Shown piece after piece: positions 34,156 to 42,164 of a stretch of 48,085 bases of DNA. The stretch spans positions 1-48,085 of the forward strand of contig JAZHPA010000022.1 of assembly GCA_051024685.1 (NCBI GenBank), given 5' to 3'. A program made the translations under genes and the position numbers. This DNA comes from UBA12545 sp051024685 (lineage in GTDB: Bacteria; Bacillota; DSM-521; Neomoorellales; Neomoorellaceae). The notes beneath the pieces were generated by a model, which saw only the letters and a program-made list of their open reading frames with translations, was not told where the DNA came from and made no database searches. The stretch's first letter is position 1. Every line of letters begins with the position of its first letter.

Positions 34156-34539
34156 CTATTCCTCCTCCAACAACTTCAGGTAGGCAGAAGCGTCCATCAG
34201 GCGCTCTACTTCCTGGGGGTTGGTCAACTCCACCTCGATCATCCAGCCTTGCCCGTAGGGGTCCTGGTTAATAAGCTGGGGTGCTTCCAGCAGTTCTTCG
34301 TTAACGGCCACCACTTTGCCGGATACCGGCATGTAAACGTCCGAGGCTGATTTCACCGACTCCACTACGCCAAAGCTGTCTCCGGCCTGCAATTCATCTC
34401 CCACCCCGGCCAGTTCCACGAATACAATGTCGCCGAGGGACTGCTGGGCATAATCGGTAATACCAATCAGGCCTCGGTTGCCGTTTATTTTCACCCACTC
34501 ATGCTCCGGAGTGTAAAACAGGTCTTTAGGAATATGCAT
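34156..34539 (-). CDS. gcvH: Glycine cleavage system H protein
   Basis: This 127-residue lipoyl carrier has the lipoylation site Lys63 in GVVESVKSASDVYMP, flanked by LGDIVFVELAGVGDEL and VNEELLEAPQLIN. The size is standard. I chose the ATG at 34539 because AAGGAGG lies nine bases upstream; an ATG three codons earlier abuts the SD. It lies after gcvT, separated by a 264-base spacer that holds the second copy of a dispersed repeat. Confidence 0.95.
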   Translation of the reverse strand: MHIPKDLFYTPEHEWVKINGNRGLIGITDYAQQSLGDIVFVELAGVGDELQAGDSFGVVESVKSASDVYMPVSGKVVAVNEELLEAPQLINQDPYGQGWMIEVELTNPQEVERLMDASAYLKLLEEE

Positions 34540-34600
34540 GCTGGTCATCCTCCTTTATTTTTTCTCATACTTGCGATCTTGCGATGCATTCCCCACGTCC

Positions 34601-34824
34601 GGGGGCTGGCGCCGGCTCCTGATGGGCTCGTAGGCGATCCGTACGGCTCCCCAGCACCCTCCGGCGGGGTTCCCGGCCAATTCGTCATCCCGTCTCAGTG
34701 GCCCGCTTCGGGCATCCATGCCTCGGCCCCGCCTCCGGGCTCGGTCCCACCAAAAGGCTCGTAAGGCTCGCCCTAAGTCGCCTTACGCCAGCCTCCCCGA
34801 TTTTCATATTTCCTTAGAAGCACC
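34601..34824 (-). repeat. Dispersed repeat, copy 2, with 150-base internal expansion
   Basis: Bases 34601-34630 match copy 1 (6205-6234) with one mismatch in 30. The right end, 34788-34824, matches 6235-6275 apart from small indels. About 150 bases of other GC-rich sequence separate the two conserved ends. The right end overlaps the last codons and stop of gcvT (GASKEI), so the element contributes coding sequence. It fills the gcvT-gcvH spacer and could fold in the mRNA. Confidence 0.55.
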
Positions 34825-35934
34825 TTTTTTCTTGCGGCTGTAGAAGGGTAGCGATACCACCCGCGCGGGGTGCTCCCGTCCCCTGATGTTCACCGTCAAC
34901 TCATCGTCCACCAGGCCGTATCCCTTTTCTACCAGCGCCAGGGCTATGTTCTTGCCCAGAGCAGGGGCAAAGGAGCCGGAAGTAACACGCCCTACCACCT
35001 TATCCCCCTGCCTCACCGGATAATCCGGCCGCGGGATGCCCCGATCCAGCATGATAAGGCCGACCAGGTGGCACGGGGGCCCGGCTTCCTTCTGCTGCTG
35101 CAAGACCTGGCGGCCGTTAAATTCTCCCTTCTCCAGGCGGACAAAACGACCCAGTCCCGCTTCCACCGGAGTTATGTGGGGCCCCAGCTCATGGCCGTAG
35201 AGGGGCAACGCTGCTTCCAGACGCAGTACATCCCGCGCCCCTAGGCCACAGGGCTTCAATCCCCGGTCCCGGCCGGCCTCCAGCAACCCCCGCCACATTT
35301 TCTGCCCTTCGGCAGGGTCCAGATAAAGCTCAAAACCATCCTCTCCTGTGTACCCGGTACGGGAGATAAGGCAGGGGGTCCCCTGCACCCGGCCGTAAGT
35401 CCAGCGATAGTATCCCAGGTCCTGGAGGTTGACGTCGGTTAACGGCTGCAAAATGGCCGCCGCCTCCGGGCCTTGCAGAGCCAGCTGGACAGTAGCCGAA
35501 GAGGCGTCGGTGATGACTACGTCGGCATCCCCTTCCCTGGCCTGATTCTCAATCCATTCCAGGTCCTTTAATGTATTGGCGGCATTAACCACCAAGAGAA
35601 ATTTATCTTCTCCTTGCGGATACACGAGAATATCATCCACTGTGCCGCCGTCAGGGTAGCACATGGGGCTGTAAATAACCCTGTCCCCCCTGGCCAGAGA
35701 TGCATCGTTGGTGATCAACTGCTGGACCAGGCGCAAGGCATCCGGCCCTTTTATTTCGATCTCCCCCATATGGGAAACATCAAAAAGCCCGGCCTGCGTG
35801 CGCACGGCTTGGTGCTCCTCCAGGATACCCGTGTACTGCATGGGCATGATCCAGCCGCCAAACTCCACCATGCGCGCCCCCGCCTCTAGGTGTTCCTCAT
35901 ACAGGGGCGGCTTCTTCCCCTTCTGGTCGTCCAT
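34804..35934 (-). CDS. gcvT: Aminomethyltransferase (glycine cleavage T protein)
   Basis: This 376-residue T protein moves the methylene group from aminomethyl-GcvH to tetrahydrofolate and releases ammonia. It has MVEFGGWIMPMQYTGILEEH near residue 22, LFDVSHMGEIEIKGPDAL near 50, SRTGYTGEDGFELYLDP near 193 and LRLEAALPLYGHELGPHITP near 240. The ATG at 35934 follows GAGGTGAT; a GTG three codons upstream is also in frame but overlaps the SD. It is the first structural gene after the tandem glycine riboswitch. The last six codons lie in the end of the dispersed repeat. Confidence 0.96.
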   Translation of the reverse strand: MDDQKGKKPPLYEEHLEAGARMVEFGGWIMPMQYTGILEEHQAVRTQAGLFDVSHMGEIEIKGPDALRLVQQLITNDASLARGDRVIYSPMCYPDGGTVDDILVYPQGEDKFLLVVNAANTLKDLEWIENQAREGDADVVITDASSATVQLALQGPEAAAILQPLTDVNLQDLGYYRWTYGRVQGTPCLISRTGYTGEDGFELYLDPAEGQKMWRGLLEAGRDRGLKPCGLGARDVLRLEAALPLYGHELGPHITPVEAGLGRFVRLEKGEFNGRQVLQQQKEAGPPCHLVGLIMLDRGIPRPDYPVRQGDKVVGRVTSGSFAPALGKNIALALVEKGYGLVDDELTVNIRGREHPARVVSLPFYSRKKKGASKEI

Positions 35935-35966
35935 GATTATCACCTCGACACATATAGTATGGCCTG

Positions 35967-36011
35967 CAAAACGGAGAGGCCCACAGCGCCTTCAACGGCG
36001 GTGTGGGCCTC
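35967..36011 (-). terminator. Riboswitch expression-platform terminator
   Basis: A 15-bp stem (one mismatch) with a 6-base loop at 35976-36011 is followed on the minus strand by TCCGTTTTG. Its 5' arm shares the GAG of the CAGAG that closes P1 of the second glycine aptamer, so the aptamer and the terminator exclude each other. Confidence 0.75.
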
Positions 36012-36208
36012 TGTCTCCTTACCTGAGAGATTAGGCTTTAAAAGTAAAGCCTTACCCCTTTGGTGCCTCCCTGCGGAGGTCTCTCCAGAGCCGGGTCCGG
36101 GAGTAGTACTTTTGCCTGAGAGTTTCCCTCCGGGCAGCCACCCTTCCACCCGGCGTTGCTCCTTCGGCGCCCCTTTCCTGTAAAAGCAGGAGGGGTCTCT
36201 TCTACTCC
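36009..36208 (-). promoter_or_regulatory. Tandem glycine riboswitch (gcvT motif)
   Basis: Two aptamers lie in series upstream of gcvT. Aptamer 1 spans 36208-36100 with P1 GGAGTAG/CTACTCC, the AGAGACC and GCCGAAGGAGCAA conserved stretches and AACTCTCAGGCAAAA. Aptamer 2 spans 36090-36009 with P1 CTCTG/CAGAG, GGAGAGACC, GCACCAAAGGGGTAAGG and AATCTCTCAGGTAAGGAGACAG. A terminator follows directly. Glycine binding should stabilise P1 of aptamer 2 and prevent the terminator, switching the gcv operon on. The tandem arrangement is the classical form of this class. Confidence 0.95.
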
Positions 36209-36239
36209 TTTCATCCACCCTCTATTTAGTTGTACATTT

Positions 36240-36269
36240 TAATTCGACATTTAAGCCCCGTTATCCTTC
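36240..36269 (-). promoter_or_regulatory. Sigma-H-like promoter of the gcv operon
   Basis: The minus strand reads GAAGGATAA, 12 bases, then GTCGAATTA, fitting RnAGGAwww-N11-12-RnnGAATww. The predicted start near 36232 lies about 25 bases before the first glycine aptamer. Confidence 0.55.
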
Positions 36270-36302
36270 TTGTATGAAAATTTATATTAACATTTTGTAC
36301 GG

Positions 36303-37196
36303 CTAGACCCCCGCTAGGAAGCCCTGCATCAAAGCGCGGGCGCTGGGACAGGCCGCCACGCCGCCCTCCCCGGTTTCCCTCAAGGCAGGCGGCATACTGC
36401 GCCCCACCTGGACCATGGCGGTAATCACTTCATCAAGGGGAATGAACGAAGGAACTCCTGCCAGGGCTATGTCGGCCGCCGCCAGGGCATGGGCTGCCCC
36501 GATGGCGTTGCGTTTGACGCACGGTATTTCCACCAGTCCTCCCACCGGGTCACAGACCAGGCCCAGCCAGCCTTTTATAGCGATGGCCGCCGCGTCCACG
36601 GCCTGGCGTGGCCTGCCCCCGGCCATTTCTACCGCCGCCGCAGCAGCCATGGCGCTGGCTACGCCACATTCCGCCTGACATCCCAGGGCAGCCCCCGAAA
36701 GGGAGGCCTGCTTGCCTACTACTATGCCTATGCCGGCAGCCGTAAAAAGACCATCCACCAGGACTTCATCCGTCCAACCTTTTTCTTCCTGCAGGGCCAG
36801 TAGGACCCCGGGCAGGATGCCGCACGAGCCCGCCGTCGGCGCCGCCACGATGCGGCCCATGCAAGCATTTACTTCGGCTACCGCCATGGCCAGGGCGATG
36901 GCCCGGCCGGTAGTTCCGCCGGACAGGCTTTGCCCCCTTTGGCGGGCAGCTTCAAGGAGCTTAGCCCCGCCGCCTATCAGGCCGCTGGGGGAGCGGATTT
37001 CTCCCCTCAGCCCCTGGGCTGCGGCACCCCGCATGACTTCTAGCCGTTCGGCCATGTTGCGCCGGATAATCCCTTCGTCCTGGCCGCTTAAGCTCACCTG
37101 GTACTCGATGACCACCTGGGCCAGGGAACGGCCCTCCTTTTCTGCCACGGCCAGGAGTTCAGAGGCTTTTTTCCAACTACAGTTACACAGGGTCAA
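36303..37196 (-). CDS. sdaAA: L-serine ammonia-lyase, iron-sulfur-dependent, alpha subunit
   Basis: This 297-residue subunit of the [4Fe-4S] L-serine dehydratase converts serine to pyruvate and ammonia together with SdaAB. It has SGGTTGRAIALAMAVAEVNA near residue 93, AAPTAGSCGILPGVLLALQE near 118, SGAALGCQAECGVASAMAAA near 166 and LVCDPVGGLVEIPCVKRNAI near 213; the Cys of these blocks include the cluster ligands. The start is a TTG at 37196 inside the sdaAB end (overlap of 14 bases), with GGGTG upstream. It completes an arcC-sdaAB-sdaAA unit that links serine to pyruvate and sits next to the glycine cleavage genes. Confidence 0.93.
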   Translation of the reverse strand: MTLCNCSWKKASELLAVAEKEGRSLAQVVIEYQVSLSGQDEGIIRRNMAERLEVMRGAAAQGLRGEIRSPSGLIGGGAKLLEAARQRGQSLSGGTTGRAIALAMAVAEVNACMGRIVAAPTAGSCGILPGVLLALQEEKGWTDEVLVDGLFTAAGIGIVVGKQASLSGAALGCQAECGVASAMAAAAAVEMAGGRPRQAVDAAAIAIKGWLGLVCDPVGGLVEIPCVKRNAIGAAHALAAADIALAGVPSFIPLDEVITAMVQVGRSMPPALRETGEGGVAACPSARALMQGFLAGV

Positions 37197-37839
37197 TGGT
37201 AATCACCCGCTCCATAACCGGCCAGGCCCGCATACCGGCAACGATCTCGGGGGGCAAGCCCTCGTCCGTTTCCACAATCATCAATGCTCGCTGGCCCAAC
37301 CCCTCGCGGGAAACCCGCATATTGGCAATATTGATACTCTGACCGGCCAGCAAAGCGGTTACGCCGGCAATAATACCCGGCTGGTCCTTATAGGCAGCTA
37401 CCAGGGTAGGTAACTGGCCCGTGACTTCCACCGTAAACCGGTCAATCCGGGTAACTACTACCTGGGCACCTCCCAGGGAGGAGCCCAGGACCTCCACCCG
37501 GCGGCTATCGCCCTTTATTACCATCAAAACGGAATTGGGGTGAACCTCGCCCAAATCCCTTTCTTTAAAACTTATTTTCAGTCCTTTTTCCTGGGCCAGT
37601 TCCAGGGCCTGGCGTACCCGCTCATCGTCCACCTCAAGACCCAGCAGACCGGCCACCAAAGCCCGGTCGGTTCCGTGCCCACGGTAGGCCCGGGCAAAGG
37701 AGCCGTGGAGCAAAAACTCCGCTTCCCGGGGCTCATCATCTAGAATAGCACGGGCCAGCCGCCCCAGCCGTACGGCCCCCGCGGTATGGGAGCTGGAAGG
37801 CCCTATCATAACCGGTCCGATAACCTGAAAAACATCCAT
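37183..37839 (-). CDS. sdaAB: L-serine ammonia-lyase, iron-sulfur-dependent, beta subunit
   Basis: This 218-residue beta subunit has the N-terminal VIGPVMIGPSSSHTAGAVRL block (residues 6-25), the serine-binding signature of the family, and a C-terminal ACT domain from about residue 145 (TLVAAYKDQPGIIAGVTALL). The ATG at 37839 follows AGGGG. It starts 11 bases after the arcC stop, so carbamate kinase and serine dehydratase are cotranscribed. ACT domains in this family may sense an amino acid. Confidence 0.94.
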   Translation of the reverse strand: MDVFQVIGPVMIGPSSSHTAGAVRLGRLARAILDDEPREAEFLLHGSFARAYRGHGTDRALVAGLLGLEVDDERVRQALELAQEKGLKISFKERDLGEVHPNSVLMVIKGDSRRVEVLGSSLGGAQVVVTRIDRFTVEVTGQLPTLVAAYKDQPGIIAGVTALLAGQSINIANMRVSREGLGQRALMIVETDEGLPPEIVAGMRAWPVMERVITIDPV

Positions 37840-37850
37840 GACTTTTACCC

Positions 37851-38795
37851 CTACTCGCGCACAACAGCAGTACCCGATTTACCCGCCACAGCCGCTGCCG
37901 CCTTGCTTAAGGAGCCGATAATGGCCTTCTCGCCCCCGGCTTCCACAAAGCTGATAGCGGCTTCGATCTTGGGCCCCATGCTTCCCGGCGGGAATTGCCC
38001 TTCGGTCAGGTACTTTTTGGCCTCCTCCACTGTGAGCCGGGATACCGCTCTCTGGGTGGGTTTGCCGAAATCCAGATAAACCTGCTCCACTTCCGTCAAC
38101 AAGAAGAGAAACTCCGCCCCCACCTCGCTGGCCAGCAGGCGCGCAGCCCGGTCTTTATCAATGACTGCCTCCACTCCTTGAAGGCTCCCGTCGGGCCTCC
38201 GCACCACCGGGATCCCTCCGCCCCCGGCGGCCACCACGATAATTCCTGCCTGCAAGAGGGCCTTAACTGCCTCTTTTTCTACGATCTCCAAAGGTTTAGG
38301 AGAAGGAACCACTCGCCGCCAGCCGCGGTTGCTGTCCTCTACCATTTGATAACCTTTTTCCGACGCCAGTTTGCGGGCTTCCTCCGCCGAATAAAAAGGG
38401 CCGATGGGCTTGGTGGGGTTCTGAAAAGCGGGATCAGAGGGGTCTACGACCACCTGGGTAACTATGGAGACCACCGGCACTTTCAGCCCGGCTCGGGCCA
38501 GCTCGTAGTGCAAGGTTTGCTGGATAATATAACCAATAGAGGCCTGGGTATCAGACACCAAAACATCCAAAGGCATGGCCGGAACTACATCCTTGGCCAG
38601 CTCGTTTTTAATAAGTATGCTACCTACCTGCGGCCCGTTGCCGTGGGTAAGGACCAGGCGATAACCTTCCCGTACTAAATCCACCACCTGCCGGCAGGTG
38701 TCCTGGATATTGGCCTTCTGTTCTTCATAGGTACCTTTCTGCCCGGGACGTACTATGGCATTGCCGCCGAAGGCCAATACAACTGTCTTCGCCAC
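37851..38795 (-). CDS. arcC: Carbamate kinase
   Basis: This 314-residue kinase makes ATP from carbamoyl phosphate and ADP, giving ammonia and CO2. It has VVLAFGGNAIVRPGQKGTYE at the N-terminus, VLTHGNGPQVGSILIKNELA near residue 45, VVAAGGGGIPVVRRPDGSLQ near 208, and IDKDRAARLLASEVGAEFLF near 233. I chose the GTG at 38795 with AGGAG eight bases upstream, which gives the family length; the frame upstream is not conserved. It is the nearest partner for carbamoyl phosphate made by AllFGH (10-28 kb) or YgeW (45 kb). A sigma-H-like promoter precedes it. Confidence 0.95.
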   Translation of the reverse strand: MAKTVVLAFGGNAIVRPGQKGTYEEQKANIQDTCRQVVDLVREGYRLVLTHGNGPQVGSILIKNELAKDVVPAMPLDVLVSDTQASIGYIIQQTLHYELARAGLKVPVVSIVTQVVVDPSDPAFQNPTKPIGPFYSAEEARKLASEKGYQMVEDSNRGWRRVVPSPKPLEIVEKEAVKALLQAGIIVVAAGGGGIPVVRRPDGSLQGVEAVIDKDRAARLLASEVGAEFLFLLTEVEQVYLDFGKPTQRAVSRLTVEEAKKYLTEGQFPPGSMGPKIEAAISFVEAGGEKAIIGSLSKAAAAVAGKSGTAVVRE

Positions 38796-38837
38796 CTTAC
38801 TCACTCCTGTTAAGCTCAGTTTCATTGTTGTCCATAT

Positions 38838-38866
38838 ATATTCAATGTAAATTATCATAGTCCTGC
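38838..38866 (-). promoter_or_regulatory. Sigma-H-like promoter of arcC-sdaAB-sdaAA
   Basis: The minus strand reads GCAGGACTA, 11 bases, then ATTGAATAT, fitting the sigma-H consensus apart from the C after AGGA. It lies 43 bases upstream of arcC and 19 bases after the hslO stop. Confidence 0.55.
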
Positions 38867-38884
38867 TGGAAAGAAAAATATTTT

Positions 38885-39799
38885 TTAGCCTTGCGGTCGG
38901 CCGTATTCCTCTGTTCCGTCCCTCCGGGGTAACCGGCTTAATTTCACCAGCTCCTCCACCTCATCCCGGCCGAATCGGTAAACCCGGTTGCAGAAGGCAC
39001 ACACGGCTTCGGCCCCGCCCTGTTCGGCCAGCAGCCGCTCCAATTCTTCCTCCCCTAAGGCCAGGAGGATCTCCCGCAGACGTTCGCGAGAGCACTCGCA
39101 GGCAAATTGCAGGGGCTGGTATTCGTGCATTTTAAAGGAAAGGCCTTGCAAAAGCAGGCGCAGGATATCTTCCGGGGTAAGGCCCTGGGCAAGGAGGCGG
39201 CTAACCGCCCCGGCTTCCCGGACGTTGTTTTCCAGGGCTTCCGCTATTCCCTCCTGAGCTCCCGGCAAAAGCTGCAAGAGGTAACCCCCGGCCGCCCCCA
39301 CCTTTCCCCCGGGCTCCACCCGCACTCCCAGGCCCACGGCCGAGGGCTTTTGTTCGGAGGAGGAAAAATAATAGGCCAAATCTTCGCCAATCTCCCCGGA
39401 CACCAGTTCTACGCTGCCCACGTAGGGCTCTTTTAATCCCAAATCCTTGACCACGTATAGGGTTCCCCTGCCTACGGCCCGGCCCACATCCAGCTTGCCT
39501 TCCCCTTTTAACGGCAAGTCCACCTGCGGCTCCCCGACGTATCCCTTGACCCTCCCCGGCCTGGCTACGGCCACCAGACTGCCTAGGGGACCGTCTCCCG
39601 TTATGCGCAGGGTTACACTCTGGCCCTCTTTGAGGGTGGCCGACATGAGGGCCGCTCCGGTAAGGAGACGGCCCAGGGCGGCGGTAGCCGTAGGCGAAGT
39701 ATTATGCAGGTTCCTGGCTCTTTCTACCAGGTCGGTGGTTCTGGCTACCAGGGCCAGTACGCCTTCTCCGGCCGTTGCCCGCACCAGGTAGTCCTCCAT
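38885..39799 (-). CDS. hslO: Redox-regulated chaperone Hsp33
   Basis: This 304-residue holdase chaperone is activated by oxidation of its zinc site. It has the N-terminal YLVRATAGEGVLALVARTTD segment, TLRITGDGPLGSLVAVARPG near residue 63, and the C-terminal zinc motif CEC (about residue 233) with CAFC about 30 residues later, four Cys in all. The length is standard. The ATG at 39799 follows AGAGGGGTGGTG. It lies between the deaminase and arcC in the same direction. A chaperone inside a purine-oxidation gene set is unexpected; it may be there by chance or relate to oxidative stress. Confidence 0.95.
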   Translation of the reverse strand: MEDYLVRATAGEGVLALVARTTDLVERARNLHNTSPTATAALGRLLTGAALMSATLKEGQSVTLRITGDGPLGSLVAVARPGRVKGYVGEPQVDLPLKGEGKLDVGRAVGRGTLYVVKDLGLKEPYVGSVELVSGEIGEDLAYYFSSSEQKPSAVGLGVRVEPGGKVGAAGGYLLQLLPGAQEGIAEALENNVREAGAVSRLLAQGLTPEDILRLLLQGLSFKMHEYQPLQFACECSRERLREILLALGEEELERLLAEQGGAEAVCAFCNRVYRFGRDEVEELVKLSRLPRRDGTEEYGRPQG

Positions 39800-39811
39800 G
39801 ACACCACCCCT

Positions 39812-41137
39812 CTATTCCAGGCCTGCCCGGCACCGGACCCGGTGCAGGGCTTTGTTGCACTGGCGCCGCAGATTTTCGGTGTCTATCGTAAGAAGCCGCC
39901 TGTCGGCCACCACCACCCGGCCGTCCACTATAGTCCAGGTAACGTCGCTGCCCCGGGTCTCATAGACCAGGCGGCTATAAATATCAACGCCGTCTCCCGG
40001 CGTCTGGTGCAGGCCCCGGAGGTCCACTACCACCACGTCAGCCTTCTTGCCCACTTCTAGACTCCCGATTTCGTCGGCCAGTCCCAGGGCGCGGGCTCCT
40101 CCCAGGGTAGCCATCTCCATAACCTTCCAGGCCGGCATAGCCGTAGGCCCGTGTAACGGTTTTTGAATAAGGGCCGCCAGGTGCATCTCTCTAAACGCAT
40201 CCAAATTGTTGTTGCCCGGTGCGCCGTCCGCCCCCAGGGTCACGTTAACACCCCGGTCCAGGAGCTCCTGCACCGGAGCAATGCCCGAGCCCAGCTTCAG
40301 GTTGCACGAAGGGCAGTGGGCCACCTGGGTGCCGGTGGCAGCCAGGATATTCTTCTCTGTTTCATCCAGCCAGATACAATGCACCAGGACCACGTCAGGG
40401 CCCGTCAGCCCCAGATCGTGCAAATAGGTAACATTGCGCCTGCCGGTCATTTCTTCCACCAGGCGCACTTCGTCCTGGTTTTCCGAAGCGTGGGTATGGA
40501 TCAGAACGCCATAGCGACGGGCCATATCTGCTACTTCGCGCATCAGCCTTTCACTACAGGAAAGGACGAAGCGGGGGGTAAAAGCATAGCGTATACGCCC
40601 TCCGGCCGCCCCGTGCCACTTCTGGCAGAGTTCCTCGCTCTCGGCCAGGGAGGCTTCCGTGTCCTCACGCAAGGAAGGGGGCACCCCTTCCCCCCCATCC
40701 ATCATTACCTTCCCACATACCGCCCGGATACCACTTTCCTGCACCCCTTGCAGAGCGGCTTCTGTATGGTGCACCGTTTCCATGTCCAGGATGGTAGTGG
40801 TGCCGCTCAAAAGCATTTCGGCACAGCCCAGGAGGGCCGAATAATAAATCGATTCTTCATCGTGGGCGCCCTCCAGAGGCCATATTCGCTTTTTCAACCA
40901 GTCCAGCAGGGCCAGGTCGTCGGCCTGGCCGCGGAAAAGAGTCTGGCACAAGTGGATGTGTGTTTGGACCAGGCCGGGAATCACGGCCTGGCCGGAGGCA
41001 TCGATGACCGTATCGGCACTTTCCGGTGTAGAGCCTACGGCTACAATCCGATCCTTTTCAATGTAGAGGTTTCCGTTCAGGACACGTCGGTCCCCGTCCA
41101 TAGTTACCAGGGTACCGTTTTTAATGAGAATGCTCAT
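39812..41137 (-). CDS. Amidohydrolase, 5'-deoxyadenosine/SAH deaminase-like
   Basis: This 441-residue TIM-barrel deaminase has the metal ligands His60 and His62 (QTHIHLCQT), HTHASENQDEV near residue 215, VLVHCIWLDE near 248 and the Asp in LGADGAPGNNN near 303. The block LFRGQADDLALLDWLKKRIW (67-86) is characteristic of enzymes that deaminate 5'-deoxyadenosine, methylthioadenosine or S-adenosylhomocysteine. In purine-fermentation gene sets a related amidohydrolase (SsnA) occurs in the same place, so deamination of a purine base such as guanine is an alternative. The ATG at 41137 overlaps the ndhM-like gene by 17 bases with AAAGGAGGGG upstream, so the genes are translationally coupled. It is controlled through the purine riboswitch operon. 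Confidence 0.88.
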   Translation of the reverse strand: MSILIKNGTLVTMDGDRRVLNGNLYIEKDRIVAVGSTPESADTVIDASGQAVIPGLVQTHIHLCQTLFRGQADDLALLDWLKKRIWPLEGAHDEESIYYSALLGCAEMLLSGTTTILDMETVHHTEAALQGVQESGIRAVCGKVMMDGGEGVPPSLREDTEASLAESEELCQKWHGAAGGRIRYAFTPRFVLSCSERLMREVADMARRYGVLIHTHASENQDEVRLVEEMTGRRNVTYLHDLGLTGPDVVLVHCIWLDETEKNILAATGTQVAHCPSCNLKLGSGIAPVQELLDRGVNVTLGADGAPGNNNLDAFREMHLAALIQKPLHGPTAMPAWKVMEMATLGGARALGLADEIGSLEVGKKADVVVVDLRGLHQTPGDGVDIYSRLVYETRGSDVTWTIVDGRVVVADRRLLTIDTENLRRQCNKALHRVRCRAGLE

Positions 41138-42131
41138 TTTGCCCCTCCTTAGCCTTTAAAGCCTTGAGCACCTTTTCGGGCGTGGCCGGCAGCTCCGTCA
41201 GGCGGACGCCGACGGCGTTATAAATGGCATTGAGGATGGCCGGAGCAGTCGGCAGAGTGGCAGGTTCCCCCACTCCCTTGGCCCCATAAGGCCCGGAAGG
41301 CTCAGGATCTTCGATAATAATGGGCTCTATCTCGGGCATATCCATGCTGGTGGGGATAAGGTAGCTATGAAGGTTGGGGTTATAAATCTGGCCCTGGCTC
41401 AAAAGCACTTCTTCCATTAGAGCGAGTCCCAAACCCATGGCCACGCCCCCGCCTATCTGACCCTCCACCGCTCCCCGGTTGATAGCCCGACCCACATCGT
41501 GGGCCGCTATGATTTTCAATACCTTCACTTCACCGGTATCGGTGTCCACTTCTACTTCGGCGATCTGGACGCCGAAGGCATAGGGCCAGTAAGGGGCACC
41601 CTGACCGTTTTCATCCAATTTGGTGGTATGGGCTGTAAAGGTTCCTTCCCCTACCAGGCGTACTCCCGCCAGCCAGGCCTGAGCCGCCGCTTGTTCAATG
41701 GCTATCCTCTTTTCCGGGTAACCGAGCACACTGATATACCCGTCCGCTGCCTTCAGCCCCATGACGGTGTTGACGCCGAGCTCACGGGCAGCAAAGTTCA
41801 GGAGTTTATCCGCCGCCTGGCGGCTGGCCAGGCGCACGGCGTTGCCAGAAACATAGGTCTGCCGGGTGGCTGCTGTGGTTCCCGCATCCGGGGTGGCATC
41901 GGTATCCGCCGCCACCACCGTGACCCGGTCCAGGGCTACACCGATCTCCTCCGCCGCAATTTGAGCCAGAATGGTGCTGGAACCCTGGCCGCAGTCGGCG
42001 GCCCCCGTGCGAACGGTCACCGAGCCGTCCTCATGGATTTCCACCAGCGCCGTGGATACATCCGGAAATCCGTTGCCATAACCTATGCCGTAGAAAACAC
42101 AGGCCATGCCTGTACCTCGTTTCTTGGCCAC
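41121..42131 (-). CDS. Molybdenum hydroxylase, C-terminal part of split large subunit (NdhM-like)
   Basis: This 336-residue protein corresponds to the C-terminal portion of the xanthine dehydrogenase family molybdopterin subunit. It begins KKRGTGMACVFYGIGYGNG, then EDGSVTVRTGAADCGQGSST near residue 33, VVAADTDATPDAGTTAATRQ near 72, and ends with YGAKGVGEPATLPTAPAIL near 295, which contains the catalytic Glu (KGVGE). Nicotinate dehydrogenase of Eubacterium barkeri has the same division into NdhL and NdhM (about 425 and 330 residues). The start is a GTG at 42131 with GGAGGGAGAG upstream, 33 bases after the partner stop. No FAD or [2Fe-2S] subunit gene is in the window. Confidence 0.88.
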   Translation of the reverse strand: MAKKRGTGMACVFYGIGYGNGFPDVSTALVEIHEDGSVTVRTGAADCGQGSSTILAQIAAEEIGVALDRVTVVAADTDATPDAGTTAATRQTYVSGNAVRLASRQAADKLLNFAARELGVNTVMGLKAADGYISVLGYPEKRIAIEQAAAQAWLAGVRLVGEGTFTAHTTKLDENGQGAPYWPYAFGVQIAEVEVDTDTGEVKVLKIIAAHDVGRAINRGAVEGQIGGGVAMGLGLALMEEVLLSQGQIYNPNLHSYLIPTSMDMPEIEPIIIEDPEPSGPYGAKGVGEPATLPTAPAILNAIYNAVGVRLTELPATPEKVLKALKAKEGQNEHSH

Positions 42132-42164
42132 CGTCTCTCCCTCCTCTCCGACTTCCCGCTCTCC

